A program made the position numbers and the translations under genes. The notes below the pieces were generated by a model. That model was given only the letters and a program-made list of their open reading frames with translations, did no database searches and was not told where the DNA came from. Shown piece after piece: positions 23,807-31,930 of a stretch of 35,437 nucleotides of DNA. Each line of letters begins with the position of its first letter. Position 1 is the first letter of the stretch. This DNA comes from Alphaproteobacteria bacterium (GTDB lineage Bacteria > Pseudomonadota > Alphaproteobacteria > Caulobacterales > Hyphomonadaceae). The stretch lies in contig JAGWYJ010000035.1 in NCBI GenBank assembly GCA_018969425.1, positions 1 to 35,437 on the forward strand, in the 5' to 3' direction.

Positions 23807-24777
23807 CGACACCTTCCGCTCCTCCCGACGTTTCGGTCATCATAGCGGCGTGGAATCGCGGAGACAAACTGAGACCCACAATCGCGTCTGCTCTCGCCTC
23901 AAGAGACATATCGATCGAAGTGATCGCGATCGACGACGCGTCGCCCGACACCACATTTGAAGTCATTCAGGACATCGCTGCACAGGATAAGCGCGTACGA
24001 TACGATCGACTGGCCGTGAATTCCGGCCCCTCGGGGGCTCGAAACCGGGCCATCGACCTCGCCCGCGGCGAATTCATAGCAGTATTGGACGCTGATGACT
24101 CCATGGCGCCGGAACGCCTCGCACACATGATGGCCTGCGCCCGAGCGACGGGAGCGGACATCGTGATCGACAATCTGATCGCAGTCGATGAGGACGGGCG
24201 CAAATCCGACAGCCGGCCCTTCCTGAAATCATCGGCTTTTCGTCAGTCCCGTCCGGTTGATCTTGCAACCTGGGTGCGGTTCAATACTCCCGCACGCGGA
24301 CGGGACTCACTTGGATATCTGAAACCCCTGATCCGGCGTTCGTTCCTTGATCGTATGGGTCTGCGCTATGATCCGGAACTCAGAAACGGTGAAGACTACG
24401 ATCTTATAGCGCGCCTCCTCGCATGCGGAGCGCACATGCACTTCACGTCGCAGGCAGGCTATTTCTACCAGCGAGCCCAAGGATCAATCTCACACCGGCT
24501 GACGCCTCAGCAGACGCGGGGCTGGATCGAGGCCGATATCCGCTTCGCCGACCGCTTCAGCTCGTCGCTCGACCCCGCCGCCCGAAGAGCGCTCATGTTG
24601 CGGAGACAAGCACTGAAGGACGCCCATCTGTTCATTTGCGCTGTGGACGCGATCAAGCAGGGAAAGGGCTATGACCTCCCTCGTCTCTTTCTGAAATCAC
24701 CGATGTCGGCCCCCTTCAGCGCAGGCGTTTTGAGTAAGATCGCTCTGGGGAAGGTCATCGGCCGCCGTCTTGTCTGA
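23803..24777 (+). CDS. Glycosyltransferase family 2
   Basis: A 324-residue GT-A glycosyltransferase. It starts PDVSVIIAAWNRGDKLRPTI, has the nucleotide-binding EVIAIDDASPD strand, SGARNRAIDLARGEFIAVLD, and the metal-binding DAD (D96-A-D98). The later DRMGLRYDPELRNGEDYDLI matches the C-terminal acceptor-side ED motif. There are no membrane helices. It would transfer a sugar from a nucleotide donor to a growing polysaccharide. The true start is the ATG at 23803 with AGAGAGG upstream, overlapping the Wzy gene by ATGA; the frame is open much further upstream but that is inside the Wzy gene. Confidence 0.92.
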   Translation: MTTPSAPPDVSVIIAAWNRGDKLRPTIASALASRDISIEVIAIDDASPDTTFEVIQDIAAQDKRVRYDRLAVNSGPSGARNRAIDLARGEFIAVLDADDSMAPERLAHMMACARATGADIVIDNLIAVDEDGRKSDSRPFLKSSAFRQSRPVDLATWVRFNTPARGRDSLGYLKPLIRRSFLDRMGLRYDPELRNGEDYDLIARLLACGAHMHFTSQAGYFYQRAQGSISHRLTPQQTRGWIEADIRFADRFSSSLDPAARRALMLRRQALKDAHLFICAVDAIKQGKGYDLPRLFLKSPMSAPFSAGVLSKIALGKVIGRRLV

Positions 24778-24803
24778 CCACAGACCCGGGGGCGGCGTCC
24801 GGA

Positions 24804-25661
24804 TCATTTCAAAGGGAAAAGATCGCTGCACTGAGATCCCGTCTGCCCGAGCGGGACATGAGAGATGCAGCGATAGGAGGCGGCGGCCTTTCGAAACCTC
24901 GGAACCCCCGCCCACTGCAGCGCGGAACCAGCAGGCGCCCAGATATTGGCGATCACGCGACTGCTGGCGGTGGGTACGGGTATCTTCGCCCCCTCGTCGA
25001 CGGCGCTATGAACGAGGCGACCGTCGACAAACCATCGAATTGAGCCCGGAGACCACTCAAACGCATAAAGATGATCTGCAGCCGACGCATCGAACCCAAG
25101 CTCGACAGGAAGAGACCCGACAGGATCGCCGCTGAAGTAATTAACGTGAACCTGCCGCGGATTACGGCCGAGAAACTCAAAATCGATTTCGTGATGAGGG
25201 TCTCCGAAGCCGGGACCGGTATGGGTGAAGAAGGATGCGATGGACCCCGATTCCCGAGGAGCGCGCATCACGACCTCATAGCGCCCGTACCCGAAAAATC
25301 CCTTCTGCTGAAATTCCGCTCCCGTGTATCGGTGCCTGCCAATCTTTTTCCGCTCGAGGTTCAGCGTCATCCCGGTAGCGTTGAAGCGGATATTCCCAGG
25401 CTTGTACCCGGTCCCCAGCCACTCCGCATACATCACATAGTCAGCCCTGTAGTGCCGCTGCCGGTCGAGGCCCTGTCTCAGATCCGTCAAAAAGCCCGCA
25501 TCCGGTGTTCGGCCTGTGTTGGGCTGGGGCGCCGGAAGAGGATCAGCAAGGGCGACCTCGCCTCCGCCAAGGCTCAGCAGGTTCGCACCCGCCCCCAGGA
25601 CCGACATGACTGTCAGAAGCGCAAATACGGCAAACGGACGCCATCTCTTTTTCCTGATCAT
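24804..25661 (-). CDS. Glycoside hydrolase family 16 (secreted endo-beta-glucanase-like)
   Basis: A 285-residue exported glycanase. An N-terminal hydrophobic segment (RPFAVFALLTVMSVLGAG) acts as signal or anchor. The GH16 domain contains GFFGYGRYEVVMRAP, the catalytic motif E158-I-D160-F-E162 (HHEIDFEFLG) and LYAFEWSPGSIRWFVDGRLV. E158 should be the nucleophile and E162 the acid/base. I choose ATG 25661, which has GGGGGA upstream; ATG 25673 is possible. It converges on the GT2 gene with 26 bases between stops. A role in trimming the polysaccharide made by the Wzy/GT2 pair, as ExoK does in Sinorhizobium, is inference. Confidence 0.92.
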   Translation of the reverse strand: MIRKKRWRPFAVFALLTVMSVLGAGANLLSLGGGEVALADPLPAPQPNTGRTPDAGFLTDLRQGLDRQRHYRADYVMYAEWLGTGYKPGNIRFNATGMTLNLERKKIGRHRYTGAEFQQKGFFGYGRYEVVMRAPRESGSIASFFTHTGPGFGDPHHEIDFEFLGRNPRQVHVNYFSGDPVGSLPVELGFDASAADHLYAFEWSPGSIRWFVDGRLVHSAVDEGAKIPVPTASSRVIANIWAPAGSALQWAGVPRFRKAAASYRCISHVPLGQTGSQCSDLFPLK

Positions 25662-25855
25662 CTTATCCCCCATACCCGGACCGCAGATGGCGTATCGACG
25701 TTCGCCGACCCCCTCATCGGGAGCAACGCGATTCGCGTTGACAGGGAACCATCGCAATTCGGGAAAAACTTCAGGCCGGGAGTTGCCTCAGACCGGATAT
25801 TCATCCGATTGTCCCTCACAAAGATAAGGCTTCGCGCCAAGGGGAGATATCCGTC

Positions 25856-28183
25856 ATGCCGATCCGCTCGCTCCATTCGGGCGTAGCCGCCATCCTGTTT
25901 GCGGCCTGTTGTCTACCCGGATGCGCCGGACCCGGCCCGGGACCCGAGTCCGACAGCTCTGCGACTGAAACCTCTTACGACGCTGGCGAATGGCTCTACT
26001 GGGGAGGCGATCCGGGACAGACGCGTTACGCGCCGCTCAATCAGATTAACGCCGATACGGTCGGAGATCTCAGAATCGCGTGGCGATGGAGCGCCGACAC
26101 CTCAGGCGGTCCCGAAAGTTCCAATTTCAAGGCCACGCCCCTGCTGGACGACGGGGTGCTCTATACCCCATGGCTCAATCATGGCGCCGCAGCGATCGAT
26201 GCTGCGACCGGCCGCACGCTCTGGACCTATCAGCCTGACCAGATCGACATTGGCGGCCGGGCGTCATCGCTGGCCATGCGCTCGCTCGCTTACTGGACCG
26301 ACGGTGTGCAGAAGCGGGTCTTTCATAACTCCATGGATGGCAGACTGCTGGCGATCGACGCCGCAACCGGTCAGGCCGTCCGATCTTTCGGCAGGAACGG
26401 AGTGGTGAACCTTCGTGAAGGCCTGACGGAAGGACGCGCGGTTCAGGATATCGGATCGGTCTCGCCTGCCCTCGTTGTCGGAGACGTGATCGTCGTTCAG
26501 GTCATTCCTGGCGGATCTCGCAACAAAGAGTCGACCCCTGGAGATATTCGCGGCTTCGATGTGCGCACAGGCAAGCGCCTCTGGACCTTCCATACGATCC
26601 CCAGACAGGGGGAATTCGGGCACGAGACCTGGGAGGACGGCAGCGCAGACTTCACCGGAAATGTCGGCGTCTGGTCCATGATGAGCGCCGACCCGGAAAC
26701 AGGGTATGTCTATCTGCCGACCGAAACGCCTTCGAACGATTTCTACGGCGGTCATCGAAAGGGCGACGGCCTGTTCGGCGAGAGCATCCTTTGTCTCGAC
26801 ACCAAAACGGGCAAGCGCGTCTGGCACTTCCAGTTCGTCCATCATGGAATCTGGGACTATGACGCGCCCGCAGCCCCGATCCTGCACGATCTCGTGAAGG
26901 ATGGCCGTCGCATAAAGGCGGTCACCCTTCTGACCAAGCAGAACATGTCATTCGTTTTCGACCGGCTGACGGGCGAACCGGTCTGGCCGATCGAAGAACG
27001 CCCGGTTCCCCAGAGCGTGGTGCCGGGGGAGAGAACCTCCCCGACGCAGCCCTTCCCGACGCGCCCGGCCCCGTACTCACGCCTCGGATATGACGAAAGC
27101 GATCTGATCGATTTCACGCCCGAACTGAGAGCGGAGGCGGTGAAGATTGCTGAACAGTACGCCAAGGGGCCCATCTACGAGCCCATGGTCGAGGTGAAGC
27201 CTGGGCTGAGAGGAACATGGATCTATCCGGGATATGGCGGAGGAGCGAACTGGAACGGAGCCGCCTTCGATCCCGAAACCGGCGTCATGTATGTTCCGGT
27301 CCGACACAAACCCTACGCAGCAGGACTGGCGAAGGGCGACCCGGCACGCACCAATCTCGCCTATGTGCAGTCGGGCAATCACGTCATCACAGGTCCGCGG
27401 GGACTTCCCATCCTCAAGCCCCCCTACAGCGAACTCGTCGCCACGAACATGAACCGTGGCGAGCACCTCTGGCGCATTCCGACAGGCAAGGCCTCCGACT
27501 TTATCCGCAATCATCCCGCCCTGAAGGACCTGCCCCTGGATTTTGACTCCATGGGTCAGTTCGACATCCGACCCAGTCCCCTGCTGACGCGCCAGCTGAT
27601 CTTCCTCGGAGAGAGCGGAAACCTCTCCGGAGGAACGGGCGGGCCGATGTTCCGCGCGTATGACAAAACGAACGGAAAAGTGCTGTGGGAAAGAGAAATG
27701 CCGGCGCTCGTCACCGGAGCCCCGATGACCTACCAGCTTGACGGAGTGCAATACATCGTGGTCGCCGTTTCGGCGCGCGGCAAGCCGGCGGAACTGATCG
27801 CGCTGACCCTTGGGGGTCGGAGCGGAGCGGCCAGCCGCCCTGAAGGCGATCCGCCCCTGTCGCCGGCCCCGGTTTCGGCAACCCGGGCTGCAGCGTCCAT
27901 AACCGCGACAACCGAGGAACTTGAGCTCGGCCGACAGGGCTTTGATCGCAGCTGCGCCCTTTGCCATGGCCCAGGAGGGGCGGGTCTTCCGGGCGGCAAC
28001 GCGCCTCCACTTACAGGACGAGTGGACCTTGCCAACATTGCAAGGACGGTCAGTCAGGGGGCCGGTGAGATGCCGGCCATGGGCGCATCCCTGTCGCAGT
28101 CGGAGATCGATGCGATCGCCAAATATGTCGTCAAGACACTTGGGGCGCCGCGGTCAAGGCCGCGGCCCCCGGTGGAAGACTGA
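25856..28183 (+). CDS. PQQ-dependent dehydrogenase lipoprotein with C-terminal cytochrome c
   Basis: A 775-residue periplasmic quinoprotein. The signal peptide ends in a lipobox (LPGC, Cys23). The propeller begins YWGGDPGQTRYAPLNQINAD, the standard PQQ-dehydrogenase opening. It has blades with AIDAATGRTLWTYQP, GFDVRTGKRLWTFHT and CLDTKTGKRVWHFQF, and the QFVHHGIWDYDAPAAPIL segment of glucose/shikimate dehydrogenase-like enzymes. A cytochrome c domain follows (C700-A-L-C703-H704; probable Met ligand in GEMPAMG). The order is opposite to the quinohaemoprotein at 8114. A GGGGAG site precedes the ATG. It oxidises an unknown sugar or alcohol and passes electrons to its own haem. No PQQ synthesis genes are in the window. 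Confidence 0.9.
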   Translation: MPIRSLHSGVAAILFAACCLPGCAGPGPGPESDSSATETSYDAGEWLYWGGDPGQTRYAPLNQINADTVGDLRIAWRWSADTSGGPESSNFKATPLLDDGVLYTPWLNHGAAAIDAATGRTLWTYQPDQIDIGGRASSLAMRSLAYWTDGVQKRVFHNSMDGRLLAIDAATGQAVRSFGRNGVVNLREGLTEGRAVQDIGSVSPALVVGDVIVVQVIPGGSRNKESTPGDIRGFDVRTGKRLWTFHTIPRQGEFGHETWEDGSADFTGNVGVWSMMSADPETGYVYLPTETPSNDFYGGHRKGDGLFGESILCLDTKTGKRVWHFQFVHHGIWDYDAPAAPILHDLVKDGRRIKAVTLLTKQNMSFVFDRLTGEPVWPIEERPVPQSVVPGERTSPTQPFPTRPAPYSRLGYDESDLIDFTPELRAEAVKIAEQYAKGPIYEPMVEVKPGLRGTWIYPGYGGGANWNGAAFDPETGVMYVPVRHKPYAAGLAKGDPARTNLAYVQSGNHVITGPRGLPILKPPYSELVATNMNRGEHLWRIPTGKASDFIRNHPALKDLPLDFDSMGQFDIRPSPLLTRQLIFLGESGNLSGGTGGPMFRAYDKTNGKVLWEREMPALVTGAPMTYQLDGVQYIVVAVSARGKPAELIALTLGGRSGAASRPEGDPPLSPAPVSATRAAASITATTEELELGRQGFDRSCALCHGPGGAGLPGGNAPPLTGRVDLANIARTVSQGAGEMPAMGASLSQSEIDAIAKYVVKTLGAPRSRPRPPVED

Positions 28184-28208
28184 AGACGTGAACGACAAGG
28201 ATAGGGTC

Positions 28209-28619
28209 ATGGACAGGGCGAGCGCCTGCGACCTCATTGCTCGCTATTACGCGTGCTTCAACGCAGGCGATAGCGAAGGCATGCTCGCCTGCCTGTCTCA
28301 GGATATCATGCACGACATCAATCAGGGCGACCGACAGGAAGGCATCAGAGCGTTCAGGGCTTTTCTGGATCGTATGAATGAGCGCTATCGCGAAACTCTT
28401 AGGGACATTTCGATCCTGGCCAGCGATGACGGTCGACATGCGTCAGCTGAATTCATCGTCGATGGCGCCTATCTTCGAACGGACGACGGCCTGCCCGACG
28501 CACGGGGACAGCTTTACTCCCTGCCCGCCGGAGCCTTCTTCACGCTCGATCGCGGCAGGATTTCGAGAGTGACCGTCTACTATAACCTTGCGGAGTGGAT
28601 AAGACAGATCGAGCGATGA
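28209..28619 (+). CDS. SnoaL-like / ketosteroid isomerase-related protein
   Basis: A 136-residue cone-shaped NTF2-fold protein. ASACDLIARYYACFNAGDSE and GMLACLSQDIMHDINQGDRQ match the start of the uncharacterised ketosteroid-isomerase-related family, and LPAGAFFTLDRGRISRVTVY the C-terminal sheet. The fold often binds small hydrophobic molecules, but no substrate is known. I take ATG 28209 (AAGGA upstream); GTG 28188 is an alternative. The stop overlaps the GNAT gene as ATGA, and a carbon-nitrogen hydrolase follows with TTGA overlap. I recall the three occurring together elsewhere, so a shared small-molecule pathway is likely. Confidence 0.85.
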   Translation: MDRASACDLIARYYACFNAGDSEGMLACLSQDIMHDINQGDRQEGIRAFRAFLDRMNERYRETLRDISILASDDGRHASAEFIVDGAYLRTDDGLPDARGQLYSLPAGAFFTLDRGRISRVTVYYNLAEWIRQIER

Positions 28620-29209
28620 CGATGGACGTGAGGATCAGACCCATCACAGGCCCGGAGCTTGTCGACGTGCTGCCTGGGCTTGCGCGCCTGCGTATCGAAA
28701 TCTTTTCCGGGTGGCCCTATCTCTACGAGGGCGACCTTCATTACGAAACGAACTATCTTCGGGAGTTTTCAAGAGCGCCGGACGCGATCGTTGTGGCGGC
28801 GCTCGATGGCGACGACCTGATAGGCGCCGCGACCGCCTCCCCCATGCAGGCGCAGAGCGAGACCTTTCGCGCTCCCTTCGAGACCCGGGGCATAGACACT
28901 GCACGACTGTTCTACTTCGGCGAGAGCGTGCTCTATCCGGAGTATCGCGGCCGTAAAATCGGACACGCATTTTTTGATCATCGCGAGGCGCAGGCCCGAA
29001 AATGCGGCGCGACAGCCGCAACCTTCGCAGCCGTCCTTCGTCCAGAGACGCATCCGAAAAAGCCTGAGGGTTACGCGCCTCTCGACGCTTTCTGGATGAA
29101 ACGAGGATACAGGCCGGTCGCAAACATGACGACGCAGCTCGCATGGCCTGAGCAGGGAGAGAGCGAAGCGAGCGTCAAGACAATGCAGTACTGGCGGCGG
29201 GACCTTTGA
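28616..29209 (+). CDS. GNAT-family N-acetyltransferase
   Basis: A 197-residue acetyltransferase of the GNAT fold. YFGESVLYPEYRGRKIGHAF contains the acetyl-CoA pyrophosphate loop (R-G-R-K-I-G), preceded by the DLIGAATASPMQ strand. ETNYLREFSRAPDAIVVAAL is the substrate side. The insertions around the SETFRAPFETRGID segment are typical of its subgroup. The acceptor is unknown. It is the middle gene of a three-gene unit, overlapping both neighbours by four bases, so all three products should be made together. Start taken as the ATG at 28616. Confidence 0.87.
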   Translation: MTMDVRIRPITGPELVDVLPGLARLRIEIFSGWPYLYEGDLHYETNYLREFSRAPDAIVVAALDGDDLIGAATASPMQAQSETFRAPFETRGIDTARLFYFGESVLYPEYRGRKIGHAFFDHREAQARKCGATAATFAAVLRPETHPKKPEGYAPLDAFWMKRGYRPVANMTTQLAWPEQGESEASVKTMQYWRRDL

Positions 29210-30096
29210 GCTTCATTATCGCAGCGGCGCAATATCCCATCGATGAGTTTTCGTCGTGGGAGGGCTACGTCCGAAAACTTGATCTTTGGCTGGGAGACGC
29301 CGTCAGGAACGGCGCTGGCCTGGCGATGTTTCCGGAATATGGGGCCATGGAGCTGGCGTCCCTTGATCCCAGGACGCGCGGCGATCTCTCTGAATCGCTC
29401 GAGTACGTCGCATCGCTCACGCCGCGGATCGACGAGTTGCACTCTGATCTGGCCCGAAAGCATGGGATTTACATTCTCGGATCCAGCGCGCCGGTGCGAC
29501 GGGGAGATGGACGTATCGTCAACAGATCGCGCCTGTTCGGGCCGTCGGGGCGGTTCGGATGGCAGGATAAGTGCGTTATGACCCGTTTCGAACGGGAGAC
29601 CTGGGGCATATCCGCTGGCGACAGACTGACCGTATTCGACACCCGCCTCGGCCGTATCGGGATACTGATCTGCTATGACGTGGAGTTTCCGCTCCTGGCG
29701 CGTCGTCTGTGCGAAGCGGGCGCAGATCTGCTGCTGGCTCCCTCCTGCACAGATACGCTTCATGGATATTGGCGCGTGCGTCTGGCATGTCAGGCGCGGG
29801 CGCTGGAAAATCAGCGCTATGTGGCGCAGTCCGTCACAGTCGGCGATGCGTCATGGTCCCCCGCCGTTGACGTCAATCGAGGCGCAGCAGGAATATTTGG
29901 TCCGCCTGACGGAGAGTTTCCCGACGACGGAGTTTGCCGGATCGGAACCCCGGACCAGCCCGGTTGGATTTCAGGCCGGATTGATGTCGAGATGACAAGC
30001 CGTCTTCAGAGACAGGGCGCCGTTCTGAATTTCAGAGACTGGTCGGATACGGAAAAAAGTCCGCTTCTGAAGGCGGTTGAGCAAACGCTCGTGTGA
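29206..30096 (+). CDS. Carbon-nitrogen hydrolase (nitrilase superfamily), third gene of the trio
   Basis: A 296-residue amidase/nitrilase-fold enzyme with the triad E44 (MFPEYGAMEL), K122 (WQDKCVMTRFERE) and C156 (ILICYDVEFPLLARRL). It is only distantly like the Nit1-type enzyme at 21456. The start appears to be TTG 29206, overlapping the GNAT stop as TTGA, with GGCGGGA just upstream; no better ATG keeps the first strand SFIIAAAQYPID. It hydrolyses an unknown amide or nitrile. With the acetyltransferase it could acylate and deacylate, or process an N-acyl intermediate, which is inference. Confidence 0.88.
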   Translation: MSFIIAAAQYPIDEFSSWEGYVRKLDLWLGDAVRNGAGLAMFPEYGAMELASLDPRTRGDLSESLEYVASLTPRIDELHSDLARKHGIYILGSSAPVRRGDGRIVNRSRLFGPSGRFGWQDKCVMTRFERETWGISAGDRLTVFDTRLGRIGILICYDVEFPLLARRLCEAGADLLLAPSCTDTLHGYWRVRLACQARALENQRYVAQSVTVGDASWSPAVDVNRGAAGIFGPPDGEFPDDGVCRIGTPDQPGWISGRIDVEMTSRLQRQGAVLNFRDWSDTEKSPLLKAVEQTLV

Positions 30097-30225
30097 CCAT
30101 CAGTCGATCAGAGTGAAGCCGTGCAAAGCTTGCCGGCGGGGACTTGTCTTTGAGGGGCGCCTTCAGACCTTTTCAATGCCACCCAATGTCTGACAGACGG
30201 CCGCTACTCCCGATCCCGGGGCGAC

Positions 30226-30301
30226 TGGTGGGCGGTGACGGGATCGAACCGCCGACCCTCTCGGTGTAAACGAGATGCTCTGCCAGCTGAGCTAACCGCC
30301 C
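30226..30301 (-). tRNA. tRNA-Val (anticodon UAC)
   Basis: The minus strand gives a complete 76-base cloverleaf. Acceptor GGGCGGT pairs with ACCGCCC and CCA is encoded. The D-arm is GCTC...GAGC. Anticodon stem TCTCG/CGAGA encloses loop TTTACAC with anticodon TAC. The T-arm is GGCGG TTCGATC CCGTC. It reads valine codons GUA/GUG. No attachment-site-like duplication or integrase was seen near it. Confidence 0.95.
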
Positions 30302-30390
30302 TGAGGTCAGCGATGTCCTTATAGCGGCTGGCCCGGCATAAAGGAAAGCCCCGCCCCCACAACAGGCAGACACCCGGGCGGAACGCCGGC

Positions 30391-31125
30391 TCACCATCGT
30401 CGCTGGCGGCGCCAGATATAGGCCTCAACAATCTCGGGAGACGGACCGGATGTAAAACCGTAGCCCGCCTCGAGCATGAGGAAGGCTGCTCCAGCCGACG
30501 GGCCATGAATCAGCCGCCACCAGCGCATCGCTTCAGTGGCCGATGCGAAGGCCGCCCACCCAGGCGAATACATCAACCCTGCAGACCCTGCGTCAGGTCT
30601 GCCGCTGAGAAACGATCCGGACAACTGGTATGCGACCCCGGTGTCCGACAGAGACGCGAGCCAGCGCCTCGCTCCCGGTGATTGGCGGGCGGCCGCCTCG
30701 GCGAACGCAATGCTGAGCGCATCGAAGACCGGATACGCCACTCCGGGGGAGAAGGCGCCTTGATAGCTGCGGATTTCAGGTCCAGGCCATGCGCCGCCCT
30801 CCGACCAGGCGATCAGTAGCGCAGCGCCGGGATCGTACATGACGCCCTGACTGAAGGAGGCTGATGCCGGATCGATCGCGAGAGGACCAAACGCAGACCC
30901 TGCCTGCTCGTCCGGAGACGGCGGCTGAGCGCCGCCCTCGTACTGAGAAAGAGCCAGACGCCAGGGCGCAACCTGCTCCACGGGGGTCTCTTCCTGCTCC
31001 GTCGCCGCATCGGCGACCGCTTCGCCTACCGTAGGGGAAACTGCAGCATCCTGAGCGTGTGCGTTCGCGGACTCATCCAGCGAAACGACAAGACATCCAA
31101 GGATTATCGCGAGAAACCGCCGCAC
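30391..31125 (-). CDS. Secreted protein of unknown function with repeated G(V/L)xY units
   Basis: A 244-residue exported protein. I choose GTG 31125, because GAAGGGGA precedes it and it gives a normal signal peptide (RRFLAIILGCLVVSLDESAN, cleavage near AHAQ). An acidic linker precedes a region with four related units: GVMYDPGAALLIAW, GVAYPVFDALSIAF, GVAYQLSGSFLSG and GLMYSPGWAAFASA. The end WRRQRRW is basic and aromatic. No known domain is recognised. The strand-loop units could form a small beta-structure or bind envelope material. It is transcribed away from the H-NOX operon, with about 255 bases between starts. Confidence 0.68.
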   Translation of the reverse strand: MRRFLAIILGCLVVSLDESANAHAQDAAVSPTVGEAVADAATEQEETPVEQVAPWRLALSQYEGGAQPPSPDEQAGSAFGPLAIDPASASFSQGVMYDPGAALLIAWSEGGAWPGPEIRSYQGAFSPGVAYPVFDALSIAFAEAAARQSPGARRWLASLSDTGVAYQLSGSFLSGRPDAGSAGLMYSPGWAAFASATEAMRWWRLIHGPSAGAAFLMLEAGYGFTSGPSPEIVEAYIWRRQRRW

Positions 31126-31380
31126 ATGCGTCCCCTTCAACCGCCTTATCCCTGCAAGCGGCGAGCCATGACAATCCGACGCCAGCCCCTCAGAGCTGCG
31201 GCCGTCGCGACCCCAGCAGGCCCGACCGCCGGCGGAAAACCGCCCCCCCATTCATCAAACGTTAGCGAGCAAAGGTTAATGTCAGCAGTTATCCCATTTC
31301 GGCGCAACGCCGAAGCGCCCAGATAGAAATTTGCAGACGCATGCCGCCGGTTTCGTCGCAAACTGAAGATGGAGGCCACT

Positions 31381-31920
31381 ATGTACGGAATGGTCCATCG
31401 CGCAGCCAGGGAGCTCGCCATCCTTCGCCATGGCGAGAGCAAATGGAACGCCATCGCTGAAACCGCCGGCGTATCGGAACGGGAATTCATCAGCGCAGAA
31501 GTGTTCACCGACGCCGTCACCATCTCCATCGTCAGCGCCGTAGCGGATGCCGACGGCTCGCCGATCGACAGAACCTTACTGGAACTTGGCCGGCACTGGA
31601 TCGATTTTGCAGGTCGAAGCGCCTACTCGAACGTGATGTCTATGGCGGGGGACACTCTTCCGGATTTCTGCAGGAACCTTGATCGGATGCACACGTCGAT
31701 CCAGGCGACGATGCCAGACGCGATCATGCCCTCCTTCGAGGTCGAAGCCCAGGATGAAGCCGGCCTCACCCTGATCTACAGATCACAGCGAACCGGACTT
31801 GAGACGTTCGTTCAGGGCCTCCTGGAAGGACTGATGGAACGCTTCAAGGTTGAAGGCACGGTCGCCCGAGTGGATGACAGTCATCCCATCCGGTTTCGGC
31901 TGACCTACAAGTCCGCCTGA
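31381..31920 (+). CDS. H-NOX haem protein (nitric oxide sensor)
   Basis: A 179-residue haem-binding NO sensor. All structural haem contacts are present at the spacing known from Thermoanaerobacter H-NOX: proximal His104 (NLDRMHTSIQ), Pro117 and the Y-x-S-x-R motif Y133, S135, R137 (YRSQR). The distal Tyr that lets some H-NOX proteins bind oxygen aligns with Thr142 here, so an NO-selective sensor is expected. ATG 31381 is chosen because GGAGG lies five bases upstream; the in-frame ATG 31369 overlaps that site. The hybrid kinase gene starts 10 bases after the stop, the standard bacterial H-NOX/kinase pair. Confidence 0.94.
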   Translation: MYGMVHRAARELAILRHGESKWNAIAETAGVSEREFISAEVFTDAVTISIVSAVADADGSPIDRTLLELGRHWIDFAGRSAYSNVMSMAGDTLPDFCRNLDRMHTSIQATMPDAIMPSFEVEAQDEAGLTLIYRSQRTGLETFVQGLLEGLMERFKVEGTVARVDDSHPIRFRLTYKSA

Positions 31921-31930
31921 CCGATCGGCG

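Noticed and set aside
27077-27967. 296-residue minus-strand frame antisense to the PQQ dehydrogenase
   Set aside because: Shadow frame; propeller and haem motifs prove the plus-strand reading.
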